DNA of 64,000 nt from Akkermansiaceae bacterium (GTDB lineage: Bacteria; Verrucomicrobiota; Verrucomicrobiia; Verrucomicrobiales; Akkermansiaceae). The translations under genes were made by a program, and so were the position numbers. This document shows positions 39,735 to 48,451 of the stretch, one piece after another. The DNA lies in assembly GCA_019634595.1 (NCBI GenBank), contig JAHCBC010000004.1, positions 434,001-498,000 of the forward strand, given 5' to 3'. Within the stretch, counting starts at the first letter, position 1. Each line of letters begins with the position of its first letter. The notes below the pieces were generated by a model that was not told the origin of the DNA, did not search any database, and saw only the letters and a program-made list of their open reading frames with translations.

Positions 39735-40916
39735 GTGAAATTCTCCGCCAAACCCTTGCGCTCCACCGCGCTCCGTACGCTCGTGCTGGCCACCGCCCTC
39801 ACCACAGCGTCACTTCCCACCTACGCAGAAACCAAAATGCCCGAGACTCCAGCCGATGTCAAAGCCGCCCCAGCCGATGCCGCGAAAACCGCGTCCGGCT
39901 TGGCCTCCAAAGTCCTTCAAGCAGGCAAGGGCGAGAAAAAGCCCGCGGCGACCGACACGGTGACCGTCCACTACTCCGGCTGGACCACGGACGGCAAGCT
40001 GTTCGACAGCTCCGTCCAGCGCGGCGAGCCAACCAGCTTTCCCCTCAACGGTGTGATCAAAGGCTGGACCGAAGGTCTCCAGCTCATGGTCGAGGGCGAG
40101 AAGCGCCGCTTCTGGATCCCCGCAGACCTCGCCTACGGTGAAAACCCGGGCGGCGGACGTCCGGGCGGCCTGCTCGTCTTCGACGTCGAACTCATCAGCA
40201 TCAAGGAAGCCGCGAAGGTCCCCGCCGATGCCGAAAAGGCCAAGGATGGCACCGCCTTCAAGAAACTCTCCCCTGCCACCGGCGAAGGAAAGCCGGGCGA
40301 AGGCGATCTGGTCACCTTCCACTTCAAGGCGGCAACCATGGACGGTGAGACCGTACAGGACACCCACGGCGAGCCTGCGCCACCGACCGCCCCGCTCGAC
40401 AAGCTGCCACCCGCCATGGCCAGCCAGTTCCAGGACATGGGACCGGGCGAAAAACGCCGCATCTGGATTTCCGAGCCACGGGCACCTGGCGGACACATCG
40501 TCGCGGATCTGGAACTGATCTCCTTCAAAGCCGCTCCTCCCGCGCCAAAGGCACCTGAGGACGTCGCCAAAGCACCGGATGATGCGGAGAAGACCGCCTC
40601 CGGCCTTGCCTCGAAGGTTCTCACCAAAGGCACCGGCTCCGCCAAGCCAAAGGCGACCGATACCGTGGAGGTCCACTATTCCGGATGGACCACCGACGGC
40701 AAGCTGTTCGACAGTTCCGTCCAGCGCGGTGAAACCACCTCCTTCCCGCTCAACGGCGTGATCAAAGGCTGGACCGAAGGTCTCCAGCTCATGGTGGAGG
40801 GTGAGAAGCGCCGCTTCTGGATCCCGGCCGATCTCGCTTACGGTGAAGAGCCGGGCGACGGACGTCCGGGCGGCCTCCTCGTGTTCGACGTCGAACTCGT
40901 CAAGATCGCCAAATGA
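39735..40916 (+). CDS. three-domain FKBP-type peptidyl-prolyl isomerase, exported
   Basis: 393 residues from GTG 39735, giving a signal peptide ending SLPTYAE. Three tandem FKBP-type domains follow. The first and third are nearly identical (VHYSGWTTDGKLFDSSVQRG, NGVIKGWTEGLQLMVEGEKR, IPADLAYGE). The middle one is degraded: it has FHFKAATMDGETVQD but no intact active-site loop. It catalyses proline isomerisation and folding in the periplasm. The duplication looks recent. The first gene of a run with rhodanese lipoproteins; the next gene overlaps its stop by 4 bp. Confidence 0.9.
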   Translation: MKFSAKPLRSTALRTLVLATALTTASLPTYAETKMPETPADVKAAPADAAKTASGLASKVLQAGKGEKKPAATDTVTVHYSGWTTDGKLFDSSVQRGEPTSFPLNGVIKGWTEGLQLMVEGEKRRFWIPADLAYGENPGGGRPGGLLVFDVELISIKEAAKVPADAEKAKDGTAFKKLSPATGEGKPGEGDLVTFHFKAATMDGETVQDTHGEPAPPTAPLDKLPPAMASQFQDMGPGEKRRIWISEPRAPGGHIVADLELISFKAAPPAPKAPEDVAKAPDDAEKTASGLASKVLTKGTGSAKPKATDTVEVHYSGWTTDGKLFDSSVQRGETTSFPLNGVIKGWTEGLQLMVEGEKRRFWIPADLAYGEEPGDGRPGGLLVFDVELVKIAK

Positions 40917-41413
40917 CCCGCGCTGCGGTCACTTTCCTCGCGCCCATCCCGTTGCTGGCCGTGCTTTCCTGCACCGGCGCGCAGCGGGAGGCCGGGGACG
41001 TGACCGGGTTCAAGCCTTCGTCCGGGCTGAAGGTTTCCGCGGAGGCGGATGAAACACCGGTGACACCCGGCGCAGGGCGTGTCACCCGGATCATGCTGGG
41101 GGATCTTTTCAAGCTCCAGCAGGAGAACCGGGTGCTGATTTTCGATGTCCGCCCGGCATTCCTCTACCAGCTCGGTCATATCCCGGGCGCGGTGAGCTGG
41201 CCGAAAGCTGGTTTCGATTCACAACTGCCGGCCAATGAGGCGCGCATCGCCGCCGCCAGGGCGGCGAAAAAGCCGGTGGTGGTTTATTGCGTGGATTTCG
41301 CCTGCCCGGATGCACGCACCGTCGCCACATGGCTGTCCGAGCGGGGGCACTCCACCGCTGTTCTCGAAGGAGGCTGGGATGCCTGGAAAACCGGGGGCTT
41401 GCCCGCGGAATAG
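40913..41413 (+). CDS. rhodanese-like lipoprotein
   Basis: 166 residues. The signal peptide ends in lipobox AVLSC (Cys ~20). The rhodanese fold carries the usual phrases VLIFDVRPAFLYQLGHIPGA and a catalytic Cys in VVVYCVDFACPDA, though the CRxGxR loop is replaced by CVDFAC. Sulfurtransferase or protein-persulfide role is possible; it may only bind. ATG 40913 overlaps the FKBP stop, indicating translational coupling. Tandem paralogue of the next gene. Confidence 0.88.
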   Translation: MTRAAVTFLAPIPLLAVLSCTGAQREAGDVTGFKPSSGLKVSAEADETPVTPGAGRVTRIMLGDLFKLQQENRVLIFDVRPAFLYQLGHIPGAVSWPKAGFDSQLPANEARIAAARAAKKPVVVYCVDFACPDARTVATWLSERGHSTAVLEGGWDAWKTGGLPAE

Positions 41414-41423
41414 CACGAACGCC

Positions 41424-41921
41424 ATGGCTTCCTTCCCTCCTGTTCTTTTCCCTGTGGCCATGGCGTGCGTCATCGCGTCCTGCGCACCCTCCCAAGCTCC
41501 GGCTCCGGCACCATCCGCCGCAAAGCCGGAGGAAACCAAGCCCCCGGCACCGGAGAAAAAGCGACTGCCCGCCAGCCAACGCGGCGAGGTCAGCTCCATT
41601 TCCCTCACCAAGCTGTTCGAACTCCAGCAGTCCGGCAACGTCCTGATCTACGATGCACGCCCGTCCGTTTTCTACCGGGAAGGTCACATCCCGGGAGCGA
41701 TCAGCGTGCCGAAGTCGGTCGCCGAGGAGGCGATCCGTGTGCGGGATCCGGAACTGAAGGCCGCGAAGGCCGCCGGAAAGCCGATCGTCGTCTATTGCAC
41801 CGGGATCCTTTGCGCGGATGCCCGGACCGTGGCGCGGCTCCTTGCCAGCGCAGGCTACTCTTCCTCCACCTTTTCCGGCGGGTGGGATGAATGGAAATCA
41901 GCCGGCCTCCCCACCGAATAA
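41424..41921 (+). CDS. rhodanese-like lipoprotein (second copy)
   Basis: 165 residues from ATG 41424. The lipobox is VIASC, followed by a Pro/Ala-rich linker and a rhodanese domain (VLIYDARPSVFYREGHIPGA; catalytic region VVYCTGILCADART; GGWDEWKSAGLPTE). It is clearly paralogous to the preceding gene, with a longer linker. The longer upstream open frame is antisense-like overlap of its neighbour, so I start at the ATG before the signal peptide. Confidence 0.88.
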   Translation: MASFPPVLFPVAMACVIASCAPSQAPAPAPSAAKPEETKPPAPEKKRLPASQRGEVSSISLTKLFELQQSGNVLIYDARPSVFYREGHIPGAISVPKSVAEEAIRVRDPELKAAKAAGKPIVVYCTGILCADARTVARLLASAGYSSSTFSGGWDEWKSAGLPTE

Positions 41922-41934
41922 CTCTCAACACATC

Positions 41935-42261
41935 ATGTCAGACTCCGCATTCACCAACGTCACCGTCGATACGAAGGCCAACATCTACTTCGATGGCCGC
42001 GTCATTTCCCACAATGTCCACTTCCAGGACGGCAGCCGCAAGACCATCGGCCTCATCTATCCCGGCGTCTATCACTTCGGCACCGCAGCGCCGGAACTGA
42101 TGGAGATCATCGCCGGAGAGTCCAAGGTCGTCCTGGACGGAACCGACGAGACGCTGGAGATCACCGCCGGCACCTCTTTCGAAGTTCCGGGCAAAAGCGG
42201 ATTCACCATCACGGTGGCGGACGGCATCTGCGAATACATCTGCTCCTTCCTCCCCGCCTGA
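41935..42261 (+). CDS. ppnP: pyrimidine/purine nucleoside phosphorylase (PpnP family, formerly DUF1255)
   Basis: 108 residues from ATG 41935. A small cupin-fold protein. The family phrases are FDGRVISHNVHF, TIGLIYPGVYHFGTAAPE, and the C-terminal EVPGKSGFTITVADGICEYIC. It phosphorolyses nucleosides to base and ribose-1-phosphate. It is 13 bp after the rhodanese gene and part of the same plus-strand run. Confidence 0.9.
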   Translation: MSDSAFTNVTVDTKANIYFDGRVISHNVHFQDGSRKTIGLIYPGVYHFGTAAPELMEIIAGESKVVLDGTDETLEITAGTSFEVPGKSGFTITVADGICEYICSFLPA

Positions 42262-42280
42262 ACCGCTCCTTGATTTCCTG

Positions 42281-43045
42281 ATGCGGGTGCTGAAATCCAC
42301 CGGACGCGCGCTTTTCCTCTTGGGGGTGCCATTGCTGGCCACTTCATGCGGCCTGCGGCTGCCCGTCCACCGCCAGCCGGTGGCCACCAAGCCTGCGGAG
42401 ACGCGCACCGTCCTTGATCGGGAAAACTTCCGGATCACGGATGAAAATGATCCGGATGTGGTGGTCTATCTGCTCGCGGACACCCTCCACACGGGCGTGG
42501 TCTTCCCCTATGACTGGCTGGTGGACTCCGGCTTCGTGCCGCCGGAAGGTTTCAAGGAAACCCCGGTGGCCGTCAGCATGAGCTGGGGGAACCGCGACGC
42601 GTACGTGGAGAAACGCTGGCTCAGCCCGTGGAAAGTGTTCCGCGCGCTCTGCACTCCTTCCCCTTCGGTGATGGAGATCATCCCGGTGAACTGGAACATC
42701 CCCGAGGTGGTCCCGCACCAGCGCGTTTATCAGAAACTGGTGCCACGCTCGAAGGGGCCGGAGGTCGCCGCTTTCCTGAACAACTGCAGCCGCATGGACG
42801 CCGGCGGCAAGCCCGTGAACATCGGCCCCTCCAGTTGGGGGACAGGGGTCTTGCTGGAGTCCCGGCACGCGTATTTCCTCCCACGGATCTGCAACATCTG
42901 GACCGTCCAGGCACTGGAAGCCACCGGATGCGACATGAACGCATGGATGGGCCTCAGTGCCAACGGAGTGATCCGCCAGGCCGTGAAACCGGGCAACGAT
43001 TTCGAGCAGATCTGGCTCGGTCCTGAGACGAAGAAAACGGACTGA
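42281..43045 (+). CDS. DUF2459-like lipoprotein
   Basis: 254 residues. The signal peptide ends with lipobox LATSC. The body matches the TIGR02117/DUF2459 type in its order of motifs: VVVYLLADTLHTGVVFPYDW, SMSWGNRDAYVEKRW, and a C-terminal GCDMNAWMGLSANGV. Function unknown; the family is sometimes found near urease genes. It is the last gene of the plus-strand run, 21 bp before the convergent tilS stop. Confidence 0.65.
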   Translation: MRVLKSTGRALFLLGVPLLATSCGLRLPVHRQPVATKPAETRTVLDRENFRITDENDPDVVVYLLADTLHTGVVFPYDWLVDSGFVPPEGFKETPVAVSMSWGNRDAYVEKRWLSPWKVFRALCTPSPSVMEIIPVNWNIPEVVPHQRVYQKLVPRSKGPEVAAFLNNCSRMDAGGKPVNIGPSSWGTGVLLESRHAYFLPRICNIWTVQALEATGCDMNAWMGLSANGVIRQAVKPGNDFEQIWLGPETKKTD

Positions 43046-43066
43046 TGCCAAAATGGCAGGCCAGCT

Positions 43067-43981
43067 TTATTCGATCAACAACCGTCCTGCCCGCCTGCGG
43101 AGGCGTTTTCCACCTGGTAGATTGACGGACGAAGGTTCCCCATCAATCATTTCAAGCGATCGATTCAAAAGATCCCGGCTTGGGGTGATCTCGTTCTGGA
43201 GCAGATAACGGGCAAGAGCTTCGCGTTGTAAAGCCAGTGGCAGAGTCTTGAACTGAGGAAGATGCAATCTTTTCTGTGGATCAATGATATCCACTTTTTT
43301 TAATGCAAAATCCGTAACCGATGAAATCTCCGCGAAATCTTCCATCAAGCGGACGAACGATCCAATGCCGTCTCTGCCGCCGATCTCATCCAACAAGGGA
43401 AACACTTCGTTCCGCAAGCGGTTCCGCACGGCGAGCGGTTCATTGTTCGTAGCATCCTCCCGCCATTTCAATCGATTGCTTGAAAGCCATTCACGAAGCT
43501 GTTTCCGCCGCCAATCGAGCAGGGGCCGATGGAATTCGAGGCCGTTGACGGCATTCATTTCCTTCATCCCTTTCAGGCCATGGGAACCCCGGAGGAGGTT
43601 CCAGAGGAGGGTTTCCGCCTGATCGTCCGCATGATGCGCGAGGACGACGCGGTTGCACCGGTGCCGGGCGGCACATTCGCGGAAGAACCCATGGCGCGCA
43701 TGGCGGGCCGCCGTTTCCATGGACTGGCGGCGCTCCTCCGCCAACCGGCGCACATCCACCCGGGTCATTTCGCAAGGCAGTCCGAGCCGGGCCGCCAGGC
43801 GCTTCACGAACGCGGCATCCGCGGTTGAGACCCTCCCCCTCAGACGGTGATCGACATGGCAGACGACCAGATTCCGGAACCCTTCCTGAAACAGCAGGTG
43901 GAGCAACGCCACCGAATCGGCGCCGCCCGAGACGGCGACCAACCACTTCCGCCGCTTCGAAGCCTCCCCGAACCAACTCAT
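43067..43981 (-). CDS. tilS: tRNA(Ile)-lysidine synthase
   Basis: 304 residues. It converts cytidine-34 of tRNA(Ile2) to lysidine so that AUA is read as isoleucine. The PP-loop is VAVSGGADSVALLHL (residues ~15-29). HVDHRLRG and VVLAHHADDQAETLLWNLLRG are the second family signatures. It is shorter than the E. coli enzyme and lacks most of the C-terminal domain, as in many bacteria. The 3' part is more AT-rich than its neighbours. It is divergent from the SDR gene. Confidence 0.94.
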   Translation of the reverse strand: MSWFGEASKRRKWLVAVSGGADSVALLHLLFQEGFRNLVVCHVDHRLRGRVSTADAAFVKRLAARLGLPCEMTRVDVRRLAEERRQSMETAARHARHGFFRECAARHRCNRVVLAHHADDQAETLLWNLLRGSHGLKGMKEMNAVNGLEFHRPLLDWRRKQLREWLSSNRLKWREDATNNEPLAVRNRLRNEVFPLLDEIGGRDGIGSFVRLMEDFAEISSVTDFALKKVDIIDPQKRLHLPQFKTLPLALQREALARYLLQNEITPSRDLLNRSLEMIDGEPSSVNLPGGKRLRRRAGRLLIE

Positions 43982-44042
43982 CAGGAAGAATCCTCCATCT
44001 TCTACCTTGAATCTTCAATCCCCATTCCCAAGTCTTCCGCAC

Positions 44043-44831
44043 ATGCAGACCGCCCCTTTCTTGAAAGACCTTTTCGACCTGTCCGGGAAAACCGCCGTCA
44101 TCATCGGCGGAACCGGCGAACTTTGCGGCACGATGGCCGTCGGTCTCGCCCGCGCGGGAGCGGAAGTCGTCCTCGGTGGCCGGATCCCGGAGAAGGCGGA
44201 AAAGCGTCTCGCTGAAATCGAAAGCCACGGCGGCAAGGGCTACTTCGTTCCGGTCGATGTGACCTCCCGCCAATCCCTCCATGATCTCCTGGACGCCGTG
44301 ATCGCACGCTCCGGCAAGGTGGACATCCTCATCAACGGCGCGGGCACGAATTCGCCCACGCCTTTCCTGGAGATCTCGGAAGACGAATACCAGCGGATCA
44401 TGGACACGAACCTGACCGCGATCTTCCGCGCCTGCCAGGTCTTCGGCCAGTATTTCCTGGATGAGGCGCGGGCCGGCTCCATCATCAACCTCGGCTCCAT
44501 TTCCGGCCTCAATCCCCTCTCCCGTGTCTTCACCTATTCCGCTTCCAAAGCGGCGGTCCACAACCTCACCCGGAACCTCGCCCGCGAGTGGGCCGACCGC
44601 GACATCCGCGTGAACACCCTGGTCCCCGGTTTCTTCCCCGCGGAGCAGAACCGGAAGGTCCTGGACGAGTCCCGCGTGCTGGACATCCTCCGCCAGACCC
44701 CGTCCTCCCGCTTCGGCAATGCGGAGGAACTCATCGGCGCGACCCTGCTGCTCGCCTCCCCGAAGGCCGGCTCCTTCATCACCGGCATCGAGATGATCGT
44801 CGATGGTGGCTTCCACGCCATGACCATCTGA
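44043..44831 (+). CDS. SDR family oxidoreductase
   Basis: 262 residues from ATG 44043. Classical short-chain dehydrogenase/reductase. The cofactor loop is VIIGGTGELCGT (residues ~21-32). The catalytic tetrad has Ser in NLGSISGL, Tyr and Lys in TYSASKAAV, and Asn in INGAGTN. The C-terminal GIEMIVDGGFHAM is typical. It resembles gluconate 5-dehydrogenase or D-mannonate oxidoreductase-type enzymes, but the substrate is not fixed by sequence. A TTG at 44007 would add 12 residues. Confidence 0.9.
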   Translation: MQTAPFLKDLFDLSGKTAVIIGGTGELCGTMAVGLARAGAEVVLGGRIPEKAEKRLAEIESHGGKGYFVPVDVTSRQSLHDLLDAVIARSGKVDILINGAGTNSPTPFLEISEDEYQRIMDTNLTAIFRACQVFGQYFLDEARAGSIINLGSISGLNPLSRVFTYSASKAAVHNLTRNLAREWADRDIRVNTLVPGFFPAEQNRKVLDESRVLDILRQTPSSRFGNAEELIGATLLLASPKAGSFITGIEMIVDGGFHAMTI

Positions 44832-44960
44832 TGAAAGGCCGGTCCCTCCGGCATTCCTCCCGCATTACATTTTTCGCACCACCACCGCTCTTGCGTCGCC
44901 GGATTTCCCGGTATATTGCCTCGCCCCCGGCGGAATATTCCCGCCAAACCTCGCTCTCAC

Positions 44961-47900
44961 ATGATTAAGTGGATCCTACAGAAAATCGTCGGCAGCAAAA
45001 ACCAACGCGAGCTCCGGCGCATCCGTCCGACTGTTGCCCGCATCCGGGAGATCGAGGAAGCCCTGCAAAGGGAGCCTGAGGAAAAGCTCCGCGAAATGAC
45101 CGCGAAGTGGCAGAAGCATCTGTCCCGCTATCATGCGCTGGAAGCTCCGCCGAAGCCGGTGGTGGAACGCATGGGACCGGAGGAACTCCGCGCCACGGCG
45201 GAGGCACTCGACGAACGTATCGCCCCGCTCCGCGACGAATTTTCCTCCCTGCCTTCCAAGGTGGAGGCAACCGCATCCTCGATCGACGCCGCCAAGACCG
45301 CGTTCCATGAGATCGAAGGTGACTTCATCCGCTCCCGCGCGCGCTATCTGGAACAGATCCTCCCGGAAGCCTATGCGGTCGTGAAAAACGGCGCCCGCCG
45401 GATGTGTGGCAGCACCATTGAGGTGAACGGCCACCCGCTTGGCTGGGAAATGGTCCATTTCGACGTGCAGCTCATCGGCGGCACGGCGCTGCATCGCGGG
45501 ATGATCGCGGAGATGCAGACGGGTGAGGGAAAAACCCTAGTCGCCACGCTGCCGGTCTATCTCAACGCGCTGACCGGCCTGGGTGTCCACGTCGTCACCG
45601 TCAACGACTACCTCGCCCAGCGGGACTCCCAGTGGATGGGTTCCCTTTTCCGCTTCCTCGGCCTGACCGTCGGCTGCATCCAGAACCAGATGCCACCGTG
45701 GGAGCGCCGTGCGGAGTACTCCTGCGACATCACCTACGGCACAAACGCCGAGTTCGGCTTCGACTACCTGCGGGACAACGGCATGGCTTCGTCCAAGGAC
45801 GAGCAGGTGCAGCGCGGCCATTACCTCGCCATCATCGACGAGGTGGACTCCATCCTCATCGACGAAGCCCGGACACCGCTCATCATTTCCGGCCCGACCA
45901 GCCAATCGACCCATCAGTTCGACAAATACAAGGATTCCGTCGAAGCACTGGTCCGCAGGCAGACCCAGCTTTGCACCGAACTGGCCGCGGAGGCGAAGAA
46001 GTTGCTGGACGAAGGTGACAAGGACGGAGCAGGCCGCGCCCTCTTCAAGATCAAGCTCGGGCAGCCGCGCAACCGCCAGCTCATGCGCTACATGGAGGAT
46101 CCGGACATGCGCCGCCTCCTGGAGAAGACAGAGCTTTCCCTCTACCAGGATGCGCAGAAGCGGGAACTCTTCATCATCAAGGAAGAACTCTACTTCACCA
46201 TCGACGAAAAGGCGCATGACGCCGACCTGATGGAGATGGGCCGTGAGTTCCTTTCGCCGGGGGATACGGAAGCCTTCACACTGCCTGATCTCGGCACCCT
46301 CTACGCCGACATCGACACCGACCTGAGCCTCAACGACGAGCAGAAGGCCGCGGCCAAGGAAGCGGCCCAGGTGCGGATGGATTCCCAGGCGGAGAAGATC
46401 CACAACATTTCCCAGCTCCTGAAGGCCTACTGCATCTTCGAGAAGGATGTCCAATACGTCGTCAAGGATGACAAGGTCATCATCGTGGATGAAAACACGG
46501 GCCGTGAGATGCCGGGCCGCCGCTGGTCCGACGGTCTCCACCAGGCCGTGGAAGCGAAGGAAGGCGTCTCGATCGAGAAGGAGACGCAAACCTTCGCCAC
46601 CATCACCATCCAGAACTACTTCCGCCTCTATGAAAAGCTGGCGGGCATGACCGGCACCGCGGAAACGGAAGCGGCGGAGTTTCATGACATCTACCGCCTC
46701 GACGTGCTGCCGATCCCGACGAACGCGCCGAACATCCGGGTCGATGACAACGACCAGGTTTTCAAGACGCGCCGTGAGAAATTCAATGCGGTGATCCAGA
46801 AGATCGAGGCCGCCCACACCAAAGGCCAGCCGGTTCTCGTCGGCACAGCCTCCGTGGAAGCTTCCGAAACCCTCTCCCGGATGCTGAAGCGGGCGAAGAT
46901 CCCCCACACGGTCCTCAACGCGAAGTACCACGCCCAGGAAGCGGAAATCGTCTCCAATGCCGGCCAGCTCGGCGCCGTCACCGTTTCCACCAACATGGCG
47001 GGCCGGGGCACTGACATCAAACTCGGGAAAGGCGTCCACGAACTCGGCGGACTCTACGTCGTCGGCACGGAGCGCCATGAATCCCGCCGGACCGACCGCC
47101 AGCTCCGCGGCCGCTGTTCCCGCCAGGGCGACCCGGGCCGTTCCCAGTTCTTCATCTCCTTCGAGGACGACCTGATGCGCAACTTCGCCGCCGCCGACCG
47201 CATGACCAACATGATGGAACGCTTCGGCATGAAGGAAGGCGAGGCGCTGGAGCATTCCTGGCTCAACCGTTCCGTCGAAACCGCCCAGAAGCGTGTCGAG
47301 CAGCGGAACTACACCGGCCGGAAGCGCGTTCTGGACTTCGATGACGTGATGAACAAGCAGCGGGAGGTCGTCTATGGCTACCGCAACGAGGTCCTTACCA
47401 CCGAGACCCCACGGGATCTGGTCAATGAGATCATCGACGAATGCATCAACTCCAAGGTCGGCGAGTATCTGAACGACCGCGACGAGAACTCGGAGGATTA
47501 CAACGAGCTGCTCCATTGGGTGAACTCCACCCTTCCCATCCGCGTCACTCCGGACGAACTGAAGTTCGAGAGCCGCGATGAGGAGCAGATCTCCCAATTC
47601 CTCATCGGCAAGGTGAAGGAAACCTACGAAACCCGGGTGGCGGGCCTTCCTCTGGAAGTACTGGACCAGGAGGAGCGCCGCATGGTGCTCGCCGCCATCG
47701 ACAAGCAATGGCAGGCGCACCTCTACAACATGGACGCCCTCCGGGAGGGTGTGGGCCTCCGCGCACAGGGCCAGAAGGATCCGCTCATCGAATACAAGAA
47801 CGAGGCCTACAACCTCTTCGTCACGCTGATGGACGCCATCAAGCAGGACGCCCTCCAGAACCTTTTCCGCTCCGCGGCGAATCTGGAAGCCTTCCTCCGC

Positions 47901-48149
47901 CAGCTCCACAGCGCGCCACAGGAACTCCACTCCAGCGAGGAAGACCACATCTCCCACGACAACATCGCGGAGTCCGGCAGTTCCGGTTCCATCGACCCGG
48001 CTTCCATGCCATCCCCCGAGGGAACGAAACTGACGCTCAATCTGCCCAAGCGCAAACCGAGCTTCGCCATCGAATCGACCGGGCGGAATGCCCAGTGCCC
48101 GTGCGGCTCCGGAAAGAAATACAAGCAGTGCTGCGGCAAGGAGGCGTAA
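44961..48149 (+). CDS. secA: preprotein translocase subunit SecA
   Basis: 1062 residues, longer than E. coli SecA (901) because of insertions and an extended N-terminal helical region. ATP-driven motor of the Sec pathway at the inner membrane. Walker A is EMQTGEGKTLVATLP, the DEAD-type motif is IIDEVDSILIDEART, and the helicase motif VI region contains GRCSRQGDPGRSQFFIS. It ends in the zinc-binding and SecB-contact tail CPCGSGKKYKQCC. ATG 44961 is the natural start (MIKWILQKIVGSKN). A strong hairpin terminator follows. Confidence 0.97.
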   Translation: MIKWILQKIVGSKNQRELRRIRPTVARIREIEEALQREPEEKLREMTAKWQKHLSRYHALEAPPKPVVERMGPEELRATAEALDERIAPLRDEFSSLPSKVEATASSIDAAKTAFHEIEGDFIRSRARYLEQILPEAYAVVKNGARRMCGSTIEVNGHPLGWEMVHFDVQLIGGTALHRGMIAEMQTGEGKTLVATLPVYLNALTGLGVHVVTVNDYLAQRDSQWMGSLFRFLGLTVGCIQNQMPPWERRAEYSCDITYGTNAEFGFDYLRDNGMASSKDEQVQRGHYLAIIDEVDSILIDEARTPLIISGPTSQSTHQFDKYKDSVEALVRRQTQLCTELAAEAKKLLDEGDKDGAGRALFKIKLGQPRNRQLMRYMEDPDMRRLLEKTELSLYQDAQKRELFIIKEELYFTIDEKAHDADLMEMGREFLSPGDTEAFTLPDLGTLYADIDTDLSLNDEQKAAAKEAAQVRMDSQAEKIHNISQLLKAYCIFEKDVQYVVKDDKVIIVDENTGREMPGRRWSDGLHQAVEAKEGVSIEKETQTFATITIQNYFRLYEKLAGMTGTAETEAAEFHDIYRLDVLPIPTNAPNIRVDDNDQVFKTRREKFNAVIQKIEAAHTKGQPVLVGTASVEASETLSRMLKRAKIPHTVLNAKYHAQEAEIVSNAGQLGAVTVSTNMAGRGTDIKLGKGVHELGGLYVVGTERHESRRTDRQLRGRCSRQGDPGRSQFFISFEDDLMRNFAAADRMTNMMERFGMKEGEALEHSWLNRSVETAQKRVEQRNYTGRKRVLDFDDVMNKQREVVYGYRNEVLTTETPRDLVNEIIDECINSKVGEYLNDRDENSEDYNELLHWVNSTLPIRVTPDELKFESRDEEQISQFLIGKVKETYETRVAGLPLEVLDQEERRMVLAAIDKQWQAHLYNMDALREGVGLRAQGQKDPLIEYKNEAYNLFVTLMDAIKQDALQNLFRSAANLEAFLRQLHSAPQELHSSEEDHISHDNIAESGSSGSIDPASMPSPEGTKLTLNLPKRKPSFAIESTGRNAQCPCGSGKKYKQCCGKEA

Positions 48150-48180
48150 AGCCTCTTTCTACCAGAAACTTCATTTCGAG

Positions 48181-48208
48181 ACGCCGGCGGGATCTCCGCT
48201 GGCGTTTT
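48181..48208 (+). terminator. intrinsic terminator of secA
   Basis: A 10-bp stem with one G-U wobble (arms ACGCCGGCGG and CCGCTGGCGT, GATCT loop), followed by TTTT, starting about 32 bp past the secA stop. Confidence 0.75.
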
Positions 48209-48219
48209 CGCGTCCACCG

Positions 48220-48375
48220 GTAGCGGCGTGGCTGCGCCACGACGGCTGGGTGAACCATCCCCTATCCCGGGACTTCAATAGATCGGGGGTATCCGCCACC
48301 AGCGTCGGAGGAAGACCGACAACGGAGGGTAGTGGGTGCATCTTCTCAACCGGAATGGCGCAGCCATTCCGCTAC
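48220..48375. repeat. inverted pair of REP-like palindromes (secA-FKBP gap)
   Basis: Two copies of a small palindromic unit face each other. The first, 48220-48252, starts GTAGCGG, with hairpin CGTGGC-TGC-GCCACG and then GGCTGGGTG. The second, 48347-48375, is in opposite orientation, with hairpin GGAATGGC-GCA-GCCATTCC ending GCTAC. About 95 bp separates them, as in BIME arrangements. A similar pair is at 59381-59524. No coding potential. Confidence 0.75.
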
Positions 48376-48451
48376 TCCCCATACAACTCCTTCTCGACAC
48401 CCCCGCGGGCGCAACCTATTTTCCGGCCTTTCCAATCAAACCAATACCCTG

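Noticed and set aside
45537..47957. 806-residue minus-strand open frame
   Set aside because: Antisense to secA; no motif, and secA is complete and certain.
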